Shown here: in pieces, positions 11,801 to 25,100 of the stretch
Layout of the letters: each line of letters starts with the position of its first letter
Position numbering within the stretch: position 1 is the stretch's first letter
Assembly (NCBI GenBank): GCA_014338405.1
Contig: JTDE01000307.1
Location: 42,011-106,010 of the forward strand
Source: Paragonimus skrjabini miyazakii
Taxonomy: Eukaryota; Platyhelminthes; Trematoda; Plagiorchiida; Troglotrematidae
Direction: 5' to 3'
Length of the DNA stretch: 64,000 bases
Notes under the pieces: model-generated
Databases searched by the model: none
What the model saw: only the letters and a program-made list of their open reading frames with translations
What the model was told of the DNA's origin: nothing
Position numbers and translations under genes: made by a program

Positions 11801-14800
11801 AGGGCATCCCAAAATTAGACGATGCAAACAACGCTGGTACGAGGAGCTCATCTAATTGTACACTAATCCTGACTGAGGGAGACTCAGCGAAGTCACTGGC
11901 TGTAGCTGGTCTCGGAGTAGTTGGGCGTGATAATTACGGCGTATTTCCCCTTCGTGGTAAATTACTGAATGTACGCGAAGCGTCAAGTAAGCAAATCATG
12001 GAGAATGCGGAGATAAATGCATTGATCAAGATTCTTGGCCTGCAGTATAAATTGAAGTATGAAACGCCTGAGTCTTTGAGGGACCTTCGCTATGGAAAGT
12101 AAGCTTTTTTTTCTTGCACTTAGCTGCCAGCAATTGTAACTTCTTTCTGTCCAAGTTGATATGAAGTCCATTGTCTTTGAGAGTAGACCGGCGTTTGGTT
12201 TTTCTTTGGTCGAAGTGCTAGTTTTTTTTACCTCGTGTACTTGGTCTTGTACGCTGAACTCCTTACGTATACCCAGATCTCCGTGTTAAAACTGAAGATT
12301 CATGGATCCCGGAACGTTTTGCTTTCACATATAATTTAAATTAGTGATCTGTATTCTAATCGGTCTTGGTCTTTTCATTCGTTTTCTACCTGATCGCGTT
12401 GGATCGTTACCCAAGCTGTTTTCATCAGTTTCCTGTGATTATGACTGCTATAGCTTGTTTTCGCTAATTATGCAGTACTGGGTAGAATGCACTGGTTTCT
12501 TGTGATTGCGTATTCTGGCAGAAATTTACATCAATTTGGCCGTTTGGTAGATATATCTTAATCTCTGAGTTGCTACGATCTGGTTATGTCATTGACGAGC
12601 CAGCGCAGCTATTTTGTGTACTCTCATCCACTTGCTTGGTATTGCAGCATCTGATTGTTGAACTTTTCCAGACTCATTTTCGTTCACCTGTGGTTTTTGG
12701 CAAATTTTACCCATCTTTTCTCGCTATCTGTAAATGACATCCTTGAAAGATGATTATCATGCAGCATCGATGTTCCAGGAACATAGTTCTTATCTGCGGC
12801 GACTTATGGGCGGCTGGACGTACTCTAAACCGATCGACAGCTTCAATTCGTCAGTGTACCATGTGTTTTTTCCCCGAACATGCACAGCACTGGGTCACAA
12901 TTGGTGACTCTCTGTGGTTGTGTTCAATCCTGATCGTGTCTTTCAAGAGTTAGGTAATTTTCTTACCCGGGTAATTTCGTTACTTGCTAAACTGTGACTG
13001 GAATGACTGTTGGTCACGTTTCAAAGACCAGGGTTGTTAAACTGAGCCATCTGGGGTGATGAAATGATGCGGGCGTTTCTACTCTGCTTCCGAACACATC
13101 ATTTTGTCAAGATCGCAAAATCTGGTGTGTCCAAGCTATAGTATTTGTCGAATGTCTGTCCTTGACAGTTGTTCCTTGCACACCACCGATCGTGTGGTGA
13201 AACGACCACACCGTTAGACGACGGATTTTCAATAATAATGATCTGACCATCTTTGTCTATCGCTGTTCCCCGCCAACGAATTTATTGACTGATACGTTTA
13301 TCGTATGCTGCTCCATCGCTTGAAATGTAGACTCCAGAAGTAATCCCAAAAGACGGCGCAGTGTCCGGTCAATAAACTCGCGTCCATGCACAAAACAGCT
13401 GATTGTGAACTGAAGGATCTTCAATATCTATGACTGGAAACGTCACCGGGCACTCAATCGTGCTTGTGTTGAGAAGCATTGTCTTGGCTTTGCTCTCAAT
13501 CACTTCTTTCGCTTTTTTTCCTATTGAGTGTTGTTTAGGGCATCTCCTATGTGCTAACTACAAATATGCGTAATTTGTACTCAGAAGAGAAGCGGTTTCA
13601 CAGACGTGCTTATTTTTTTACACTAGGGTGATGATAATGACAGATCAAGACCAGGACGGCTCTCATATCAAAGGCTTGATCATCAACTTTATCCACTGTA
13701 ATTGGCCACATCTGCTGAAGCACAACATAATTGAGGAATTTATCACACCGATAATCAAAGTCTTTAAAGGGAAAGAAGAGGTTTCGTTCTACAGTCTCCC
13801 GGAGTTCGAAGGCTGGCAGAAATCCACTCCTAACTGGCACACTTGGCGCGTAAAATACTACAAAGGTATCGTTTTCAACTCATTTGGCTGCTTTATCTGA
13901 TCTGCGGACAGTTAACCCGCGACGTGAATTAATCAACTCTTGGTCTTTTGATAATCATTCTTGCAATTTTCAGTAAAGTCTATTATTATAATTATTTGAC
14001 TGTCATGGCTGGCGCGAAGTGCACGCTGTTCAGATGAATCCTAGCTTCTGTTTTATCCACTATGGCTTGTATGTCAGGCAGGTCGATTGAATAATGTTCC
14101 GCCCCACCTTCATGACAGTCACCATGCTGCTGAGGAAGGTCCACTCTAGTTACTATGACGAATTTTGTGGACTTTCTTCATCGGTGAACAAGTTGACGGA
14201 GGGCACCTGTGACAAACTCTACTGGGGGTAATAAGCCTTTTAGGTTGTTCCTCATTATTGCTTATATTGCTGTGCACATTCCTTAAAGGCGTCGCCCTGA
14301 AGGAATAGTCTAACAGATTGTCCCGAACAATTGGATTGAGACTGTCTTAGGGCTTGAAACTACCACAATCATTCGTTGCGCAAGTGAGAAAAGTGGCGCT
14401 CCATCATAATCAGCATGTGATCTTTGCATCCGCAATTATACCGAAATCTTCCTATCAAGTTTTTTTTCTATTTCTTAGGGTTTGAATAGTCGGTGCATAT
14501 CAACGAACCATCGCTCATAAGCAATAGGGCACCCTTAGTCATGCGTGCGATTCAGAGGAGTGTTAGTTCTGTTCTCATTGACAGTAACAGGGGCCGCATG
14601 ACTGTCGTGCTACATTTATTCACATTCTGGGAACGTCAAACGTTTGGTTCACTGGTTTACATTGGTTGAAGTTAGCTAGCTTATTTTGCGATATGTTCAG
14701 CTAATCTTATGTGTCAACGGTTGTTCACTTTTTTCTTTTACAAGGTCTCAGCTGGATATCTGATTCCTCACCATTAAGAGCAACAATGCATCTGTAGTTG

Positions 14801-17800
14801 GTACTGGTGCTTAAGTGCCGTACAACCGTCTGAAGACAGTTATTTTTTTCGGTATGAAAGAAAAAAACGGGGCCTAGTTAATAAACATGTCTATATTTCA
14901 AACAGTATCACAATGCCCACATCTTGTAAACAACCGATCGCACTGCATGTTGGAGTTATAAACCGGCTGAATTACTAATATAGTTAAAAACACCACTCAG
15001 CTATCTTTTGTTAAACTCTTCTCATCGATTGCTTTTCTAAATTATTCTCTATCTCTACCGAGTTCAGTTTAAACTTTCTTCTCTCACAATCCTTAACATA
15101 ATTGGTGTTAGAGGATTATCAGGGACTCCCTGTTTTGGTGATTCATCTGCGCAAGAAGACCTTTTTTCATAATTGCACAACTTTAGAACGAGTTCCGTTG
15201 TGACATACTCAAGGCATTCGAAGTTTCTTGTTCATGCACGTTTGGTCTTTTCTGTTTATTACGCTACAACCGTATGGTCGTCGACATTACTCTCACCGTC
15301 TCTCTAGTTTGGCTTGGTTTCATATAGTTACTCTTTGATGTACTAATGTCACCTGTGACTGGTTGGCGCCTGTTATCGACGCTGTTAGAGTGTGCGTCTG
15401 CTTATTCTTTCGGACTACGTTACTCGGTACATGTGGAGTGTAAGGTTATGGGGCCCATTCTGGTGAGAGTGCTGAGAGAAACGTAAGCGTTTGACCCGCG
15501 CGTTTGGTATCCACACGCCGTGTGCTCGTGTAGCAGTATAGCACACAGCACCGAAACTTGACAGCTCAGTGTCATTGGTTATGCTGAAGGCAAGTGGGTT
15601 GGTTTGTTAAGTATGTGGCATGGTAAAAATTTGACTGCCTAACAAATTAACATCCGTGTTGATCACACGGTTGTTATGTTTCCCAATTGGTAGTCGTACA
15701 CCAATATTCTTTTTTATTTCCTTGTGAGATAACCATATTATTCAGGATTGAAAACTGAGGATACCAAACACAACTGCAACTAGTGAAAAGTAACTGATAG
15801 CCGTTGCAAAACAACACAACGACCATTGCTTTGTGGACGACTAACCCGAAACACGACCAGTTGCTGACAAAATGAAACTCATTCGTTTCACGTGAAACAT
15901 CTTAATGTGTCCTGATTGTGTCTTTTAATTGGTAGATTGTCCATTGGTGCATTTGATTTTTTTTAAGTTCGTGAGTTGACCAATTTGAAATCAAGATGTA
16001 TGCATGGATTGTGCATTGATGTCTTAACTAAATATATCACGTTCTTATGACTAGTGACCTCGACACTAGTGACATTCGTTTCATAACTGTCTGTTTCACT
16101 CAGTTTGTTGGTGGTTTCGTGTGTAATATGATGTTCAAACACCCTGTGCGTCTCCAACGTGCGCGTTTGCGCTACACTTAATGAGTGGAGACATTGAACG
16201 CCAGGTGTGCCTTGGGGCTTCCGTCTTTTTTCCCTTGCAATTCGGTTGTTTGTTCGGTTGCGAGGCCCCAATGTTTTTTTGAATTGCAACTGTATGGATT
16301 AGCTTTCATCTCCTCTTTTTATATCTATGCTATTTTTCCCATGGCTTTGTGATAATTGAGCATCGGTATCAATCTGCTGTATTACTGTCGGCAATAGTTA
16401 CGATGATGATTTAGATGTACCTGTTTGTGGATGACTTCGTGATTGGTCAAGGGACCACTCCGAGAACCATGACACTGGGAGCTATCCATACGAGTGAACT
16501 GAAGAAAAAAGTTTCTGTTTGTACTGGGTACGTCACAGTAATAAGGCCTCATCGTCTCTTCTAATTTTTTGCGGTCTGTCCAGTGCTAACCATTTGCCGG
16601 CTACTTTCTGTTTCCCTCATAGGTTTGGGTACTTCATCCGGCAAGGAAGCAAAGGAGTACTTCTCAGATATGGTTCGTCACCGAATTCGTTTCCGCTATA
16701 CCGGACACGAGGATGACGACAGTATTCAGTTGGCATTTGATCGCAGCAAATCAAGTGACCGGAAAAATTGGCTTACTAATTGGACTGCTGAGCGCAAACG
16801 CAGGCGAGAGTTAGGTCTGCCGGAGCCGTATCTGTACGGCAAAGATACGCGAGCCATTTCCTACCATGATTTTGTGCATAGGGAATTGGTGCTATTTTCC
16901 AATTTGGATAATGAGCGTAGCATTCCGTCCATGGTAGACGGTTTAAAACCAGGTCAAAGAAAAGTAAGTCAGTCATACTGCATATTGCTTGTTTTCGTGA
17001 GTATGGTGTGCGGTTGTGATGACTGAAAACTTCGAGCATTTCACACGGACATTGTTGATCCTTTTGATCTTAGTACTGAAGGAAAAGCAACGATTTATTT
17101 CGTAGTCGGTTTTACTTTGAGACTGTCAAACATAGGGAGGACGCGATTTGTTTCCTGTGCTAGCAATTAATCGTTTTCACATGGACGACAGTTATGCATC
17201 AGTCGTTTGGAATGCATGTTGATTAACTAAGCACATGGTTTTGTTTCACTACAACAGTATTAAGTACGGTTAGCATATAGCGTTATTCTGTTGGTTTGCT
17301 AACTTTCGAGCACCTTGTTCCTACTGATCCTAAATTAAGGAGGGGGGGGGCTGTTATCCAGATTGAGGAATTGTGTGACGTGAGAAATGAGAAACCAGGT
17401 TATTACAAAAATTGAAACTAGAAATGCACCGCACTTTCTTAAACGGACGTGCACACAGCTTGCTCTCCTCCAGGGCTTCCACGTGTGACCCAGAAGGGTC
17501 GCAAGTATCTTTTCATGTGAACCCGAATTTTCTCACTCGGTTCATGTTTGTGTACGTCACTTTTAATCTGTCAGAAATCTCCATCTGATTGTCTCCTAGA
17601 TTAAGATGGCCTTTTCAAATTACATGGATGAAAAGGTGTGCTTCCGATTAAAGTAGGTAACGTTTTGCTACTTGTTGGTGAATGTTGTGTTTGGTCTCTC
17701 GGCAGTATATTTTGCATCTTGTAAATCTTTGCCTATTGAACTTGGGGACCAATTTTGCATAACAGGTCGCCACATGGTAGTTATCTGCAGAAACCGGTGT

Positions 17801-19146
17801 ACGAGTTTTTAAACGTAGATTACCAACTCAATAGTCGCATTCCAATCACTTACCTTGCCTGAAACTGGTATAATTATCACCCATGGGAAGTGATGGGTTG
17901 AACACTTTTACTTTCTTTGCATATTGTATCAATGTGCTATTGTTTCATACATTTTTCTCCGCATAGGTTCTTTTCACTTGTTTGAAACGAAATCTGGTTA
18001 AGGAAATCAAGGTCGCTCAGCTGGCAGGTTCTGTATCTGAGTTGTCGGCTTACCATCATGGTGAACAGTCGTTGCTTGGTACCATTGTTGGTTTGGCCCA
18101 AAATTTCGTCGGTGAGTTTTTTTTTGCGTCGTTTGCCCCGTACTCAAGTATATGTCACGTTCAACGCAGGTTGGGTATTTCGGTACTTGCTTTTTTGCTT
18201 TGCAGGCTCGAACAACTTGAACTTGCTGTTGCCTATTGGTCAGTTTGGCACACGTCTCAGCGGTGGCAAGGACGCCGCCTCGGCCCGTTATATTTTCACC
18301 GCACTCAGTCCTCTAGCCAGACTGATCTTTCACCCTGCCGATGATGCATTACTTAATTACCTTCGCGATGACAACCAGCGCATTGAACCAGAATGGTACG
18401 CCCCTATCTTACCCATGGTATTGGTAAATGGTGCTGAGGGAATTGGCACTGGTTACGCTACGCGCATACCTAATTACGATGTGCTCGAGATTATTGCCAA
18501 TCTTAATCGCTTGTTAGATGGTGAAGATCCTTTACCGATGCTACCGAGCTTCCGAGGCTTCCTTGGTACCATTCAGGTAAGCTGCCTACACATCCTGGTT
18601 TTGTCTACACATAGAGATTCTTCAGTTTAGTGGGTGTATCAATAGCTTCATGCAAACTGTTCAGCTTCTTAGGAAGTATCCGTCAACAATGCAAGCACAG
18701 TACTTCCTTGTCCAGACAAACGCTTCATTCATAATGATCATGATCCTGGCCATAAGGTGCTGTGACTCGAGTCGCCTATCACAGCAACAGTGGTGTCGAA
18801 TAGCCTAAGAGGAGAATTTTTTAAAAAAGGATGACACTAAAGCTAAGTAGAAGAACCAAAAATGATATGAATGCATGCATTCTGTCGACTGTGACGCATT
18901 GCCATTTCGGATAGACATTTTAGCCAGAGGTTTCAGTCCTTGTGAGGACCCTGAGCGAGCAGACGACACCTTACCCACCTTATTAACGGGAAAAGTCAGG
19001 GCCTTTGTATTTCGTGATCACATCGTTGTTTGACTATCACGCGATTTTACCCAACTGTTGGTGGTGGCATACGGACTACGTGACCCAGACATGCTAGATT
19101 GTATAACCTGATTAGTTGACTAACAGCTCGCATATCTCGGGCGTTG

Positions 19147-19181
<35 letters not shown>

Positions 19182-22100
19182 NNNNNNNNNNNNNNNNNNN
19201 NNNNNNNNNNNNNNNNNNNNNNNNNNNNNNNNNNNNNNNNNNNNNNNNNNNNNNNNNNNNNNNNNNNNNNNNNNNNNNNNNGGAATTGGAGGCCAATCGT
19301 TATGTCGTCCACGGAAATATAGCTGTTCTTGATGACGAAACGGTAGAAATAACCGAATTGCCGGTTCGTACGTGGACTCAGACCTACAAAGAGAGTGTGT
19401 TGGAGGTCATGCTTAATGGTACTGACAAAGTTCAACCATGTATCACGTGAGCGACCTTTGAAGTGTATTTCAGCCACTAATTCTTCAAACACGTTCCTAT
19501 TCATGTTTGCACCATACAATGACGCCGTAGTGCCTACTTGTTGAGGTTAAAGGCATTGAGCGTCCTTTGGTTTACGTGTCTTCTTTATCGATGGAAGTGT
19601 TAGGCTGGACGCAAGAGCACCTTTACTTTGATTTATGATAAGGTGTCTAGTTACAGTTAAGCATCGATCTTTGCCCCCCCCCCCAAGTCTGGAGTCGCCA
19701 AACCCTACGAAACCAAAGCCTTTATCCGTCGAGTCTACAATTGTCTGCGATCGAGAAGTTTACTCTAGTCCGCTTAATTCAGCGTTTCGAATCCTGCTTA
19801 TTCAACTTGCCAGTTGCTGTTAATGTGTGACCGCTGCACACACTCAGTAACACCGAGATTGTTGTGGCTGCTATCTGAATTGACCTGCTGATGAGATGAT
19901 CAATTTTTGGATGTAATCACGATGTAGTCTCTCAATATTGTGTTCGCCGATCAATAATGTTCCGTCGAGTAAGGTCAGTTGGTGTCGTCTGCCAAATTAT
20001 GACCTCTTAACCATCTTGATTGTAAACCGTAAGGTCTTTCCGTGGGACAACATACTAGAGTTCGTATTGGGCACTTGCCAAGTTGGCTGCGTGCTCTTTT
20101 ACTTATCCTTGTATTCCTTAGTAGCATTTTTAAATAACTTTCCTCGTGGTTTTTGCAGCTCATGACATTCTACAATTCGATCAGTCTCACGGTTGATTAT
20201 GTGTAAGGTGGCGTCGGCCAGGTTTTACTAAAAAGAGATCAAGTGCGTTCGGTACTTAACGTAACTTCAGGTTTCACCCCAATGTGACACTGATCACAAC
20301 TTTCACACCTCGGGAATCTGAGGTGATTATTTCCGTTCTGGTTCTCAAAGCTGCTGTTTTGTATAGTGTCTGGATTTACGACTTCTCATGCGTGCGTTGC
20401 TACTTGTTCCGTGGATAACTGTTCATTCCTGTTTTTGAGGAGACAAAAGACAAATATAGTATGCTTTTGCCGTTTTTCGGTCTAGTTTTCTCAGCCGATT
20501 GCCATTTTTCCTGATGTCCGCCAACGACAGTACGTCGAAAATTGGTGGTACTAGTGCAGACCTTGTATACAACCTGGAAGGGAAAACTATAGGATGACTC
20601 ACGGATTTGATCTTCAGTTAACTCGACCGCTCCTGACAACTTGGCAGTGTCTAGACCACCTGAAATGCTTTTTCAGCCATAAATGTCGAACATGTCAACT
20701 TTTATTCAGTCTTCGTTTAACGGCACTCTTCTAGTGATTACAAGGAATACCACACGGATACTACGGTTCGCTTCGTTATAAAAATGACCCCTGAGAAACT
20801 ACGCGATGCGGAGAACGTCGGGTTACACAAGTTTTTCAAGCTTTCTACTCAGCTAACCACCAATTCTATGGTCGTGTTCGATCATCTTGGTTGTTTGAAG
20901 CACTATCAAAGTGTGTCATCGTTACTGCGGGACTTCTTCAATCTTCGTCTTCAGTGGTAAGTCATTGCTGTGTTGGCAGCCTGATTTAGATATCACGCGT
21001 GTATTTATTGTGCTGTATAGTTATAGACGGACGCTCGTCATATATCAACTGTGTTGTTATGGTATTCATATTGAACCTGTGGTGTGCATCAGTGACCTTG
21101 CAAGTGGTACTCTGTTTTGTTTCCCGCGATGTTGCGGCAACCATCGTTTATATTTCAATTGGTGTAATCTTCTGCGTTGCTCACTTGTTTGAGTTATAAA
21201 AAAACCATCCGATCTTTCTCAGCCTAACCGAAAGCGTTCGTCTCCTTATATCTTATTTAGGTATGAGAAGAGGAAGTCTTACCTCGAAGGCATGCTTTCC
21301 GCAGAGGCTCGGAAATTGGAAAACCAGGCCCGGTTCGTGCTGGAAAAGATTCAGTCTCAAATTTCCATCGAGAACAAGCCGCGCAAAGAATTGATACGCA
21401 TGCTCCAAGCGGCGCATTACGATTCTGACCCGGTGCGGGCTTGGAAGGAATGTCTAGATAAGCTGGCGAGTTTGGAGGAAGAGATGGAATCTGGTTCAGC
21501 TGATCGGTCCGAAACTGTCGAGACCGGCGGACCAGATTACAACTATATTTTGGGCATGCCCCTGTGGAGTTTGTCAAAGGAGCGAAAAGATGATCTACTA
21601 GCTCAGCGAGATACCAAACAGAACGAACTACGTTCACTTCGAGCAAAATCCGCTTCCATGCTTTGGCGTGAGGATCTGAAGATTTTGGAAGATGCCTACA
21701 AGGTATGCTGATTTGCTCCAATCGGTTTGGATACGATCGTAACCATACGAGTGCGGAACTATCTAAATGTTTGTTTACTGACCCTTACCATTCTCCACAT
21801 CAGTTGCATAGACTCCTGTCGCTGCCAACTTATCCGGTTGTAATCAGCTCTCGTTCCGAACGTGTCATGATGGGACCATCTGACCTTGAATTGTTTTCAC
21901 ATGCTTCCGGTCTGAGGGTTGCCGTACCGTATGCGTGGTCGATTCTGAGGTGTTCGATACAGCTTAACCTCGCCTATGAGATCACCGACTGTCAAATTAA
22001 GTTAGCCTCTATCAAAGCACGCACACAACAGCTAGACCAAGCGGAACTTCGATGAAAACGTTCATGAGTGCAAACATGTAGTCAACAAGATGATGCAAAA

Positions 22101-25100
22101 CCTATATCCGCCGTATATTTCTTTGCTAGCGGCATTGTCTTACTAGGAAGACTAAACAAAAGTGAATTTCGATAAAAATCGGTTGACTGGCAGATAGGCC
22201 CTCAATTCGTCGGTCATGAAAGGCGAACTGCTCTCCGATTGTATGTCAAAGAACATCGTAAACAACATAAATAATTAGGAGGGTTTTCCGTTTAAACAGT
22301 TATATCAAAGCGTGCGAAAATGAATGGAGAGTGGAAATACTAAATAGATTACAATTAGCAAATTTAGTTTAACCAAAGTAACAGTACAACGGTTTTGCTA
22401 TATGTTGGCTGCTTGGTTATCGCCTGCTGGCATACATATTGCGTCTTAATGTAAACATGAAAGTTCATTTCGCCAACGTTGTTTTTTTTTCTTCTTACTT
22501 TCTCACTGTGCCTACCGTTTACGTGAACACAGCTGACCGCTGGTCGGTAGCGAAGATGAGTTGTTGCCCACGGCTACACTCCCCCCCACTTTCGTGTATC
22601 TCTACAGTTGCATGTTTCTATCCCAACGGATGAGTGATGTCTTCCGCTTGATTACCGACCTACCGCAGTGGTTAAGTTTAATGCACAGACAACGTCAGGT
22701 GCAACAGTTTCTACTGCCAATGGTACCCCGTCTCTGATAATTACAACTGCTGCCTCCTCTATACCGGCTTCAGGTTACTAAATAAGGGCTTGATATATTC
22801 GGGCGATGGACAAGCTTTGTTGCTCGCCATTAAATAGGTTTTGTCCGAAAAACTAAGGATCTCACGAGGTAGTAATCTATCATCCATATCATTTTCTGTT
22901 AAGATTTTATGTCATTTTAGATAGAAAATCACGTCGCCCTTCGGGATCGGGTTTTATAACCATTGAAGGCTTCTTCATCCAAATGGTTTGTTTTGTTCAC
23001 AGCGATAGTGCTTTATCGTTGTTGGAAACACTTCCATATATCTAATAAACTTTGAATAGCCGTTTCAGATCGGTATATCGTCTTCCTTAAAGTCTGCTTC
23101 ACGGTAACGCTGTCATTCGCCACCTCCAAAAGGAATGCGGCAAAACTGTCAGCGTTTGCTACACTCTTCAAAAATCGAACGTTTATTCTTTTCGATTAAC
23201 ACATGATATGTTATGAACTCTATAGATACTGAAGTTAGGAATTTTCCTAATTAGCTCGTCGATCTTGTGAAATGGATACATATCAAGTTGGATAACCTGG
23301 TTAATTATCTGACAGTAATCCACAGCTATCCTTCACCTGTGTTTTCCATTACTAGTAACCAGCACGTGTGCTCTCCAAGGCGGTGTTTTTGTTCGCTTGT
23401 GAGTTTGTTTAGGAACCTTTTTGTTTTAGGTTGAAGAGACAGTGGCATCGATATTTGGTAACAGTGTCAGACGCTTGGACAAAGATGACAATGTAACACG
23501 AGCAGCAACAAAGCCACAACGCGTGGATGATAGATTATACTCCTCAAACTCTATTTCAACTTGTGTATGTTGTGATCGGTAAGCACGTCTACACATGCAC
23601 CAGGCTCCTTTCAAAAGGAGCCGACTGGCAAGTCTATGGGAATGCGATCGTCCTCATATTTGGAATCAGGATGGATCAACGACCGCATTTGTTTGAACAG
23701 TCCATCAACGCGACGCTACTACCCCAGGCGTTGAACTCCCTTGAAATATTCTTCTTCGTATCCAGCTTTTCGAACCGTCGCGATGTGATAGGTCGTCCCT
23801 CTCAACTTGCTCCGCTTAATCTGTTCGTCGTTACTGCCTAGTAGGCGTTCTTCACGATTTCTCTATTCTCTGCGTTCTTAAACTTTTAGTTATAGATAGA
23901 AATGGTTGTAGAAACACTTGTAACCGTTGTCTTACGCGGCAAAATGCTAATTTATGACAATTCTGTATCTTTTTATGTATTCACTTCCCCCAGAATAAAC
24001 GATTCTCAATTATCCGTACTCTATGTGCTTCATTAGTACGGTTTATGTTTGTCTTGTATCACCAGTCCAGTTCTTAGTTCGCCACATTCGTTTTTAGCGT
24101 GACCAGTCTTCATGACAAGTTTGTCTATTGCATTGGTCTTCTATCGTTTTCCGCGGTTGTTCCCGGAGCCTGTCGAACCTGTTTTGTTTGCTCCCATTAG
24201 AAATTCGAGACCGAACTGGCGATCGATGAAAGGGTCGCTAGTGATGCTGCTGAAAAGAAGGTATCGAAAGCCGCGGCTGCAGGTATCGGTCGTACTGCTG
24301 CTCAAAAGTCTCTGAAACGAGCTCAGGAGACCAAGCCAGATCCGAATGGCAGGCGCGTGTTGCCAATAGTTGATCCGGAATTACTGAAAAAACTTGAGGT
24401 TCACCGAAGAAAACAGGAACGCAGAGTCAATGCAGCTGCTGAAGGTATTTGTCCACGTTTTGTCTGTTTATGCAATCGTACCCAACTTAGAGAGATGAAA
24501 GCCGAACAAGTTCTGTGGGTGAGAATGCCTTGAGAGCATCTCTCACGTTAGCTTCAATAGCAGTGTTATCCGTTATGTAACACTTATTGCTCAACCAAAT
24601 GTACATTGTTCACTTGAGTGTTTTCGTCCATGCTATGCCTCACTTCTTTCGGCTGGCACCTGTGGGGCTAAATTACGCACGTCTCAGGATTTGTGCTCCA
24701 CTTGAAATAGTGAACGTATGCGATGCCCTGCTCTTGTTACCGCCAAATGTCCCTACTGATTTGTTGACTAGTGAATGCGATCTCAACGTTGGTTCCCGTA
24801 AAGGGTTGCTCACTGTATGGCGACCTTGAGACCTAATGACGATTTCATTATCAACGCTGTTCGGACTGGCGTAAATGGGCTGGCGACGTTGCTATTTCAT
24901 TTGTGTTTCTCACCGTTTGCTGAAACAACAGGTTTACAAGTGGTTTGATTTTCCTGGCAGATGTCTATCGCACCCACTTATCACATAGCAGATATTCTTG
25001 TTTCTCATAACCCACCCAACCTTTCGTTGGAATCGATAGCAGAGGTGGCGGCTAATCGAGCTCGTTGGCCTTGGTGTTGTTGCCTGTGATACAGACAATA

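Noticed and set aside
15963..16289. 108-codon - strand ORF in TOP2 intron 7
   Set aside because: No known domain, no splice context and no second copy in the window.
19112..19519. ORFs containing Tyr-Ile repeats and unknown residues
   Set aside because: Artefacts of the (TA)n repeat and the N gap; the antisense part is the shadow of TOP2 exon 11.
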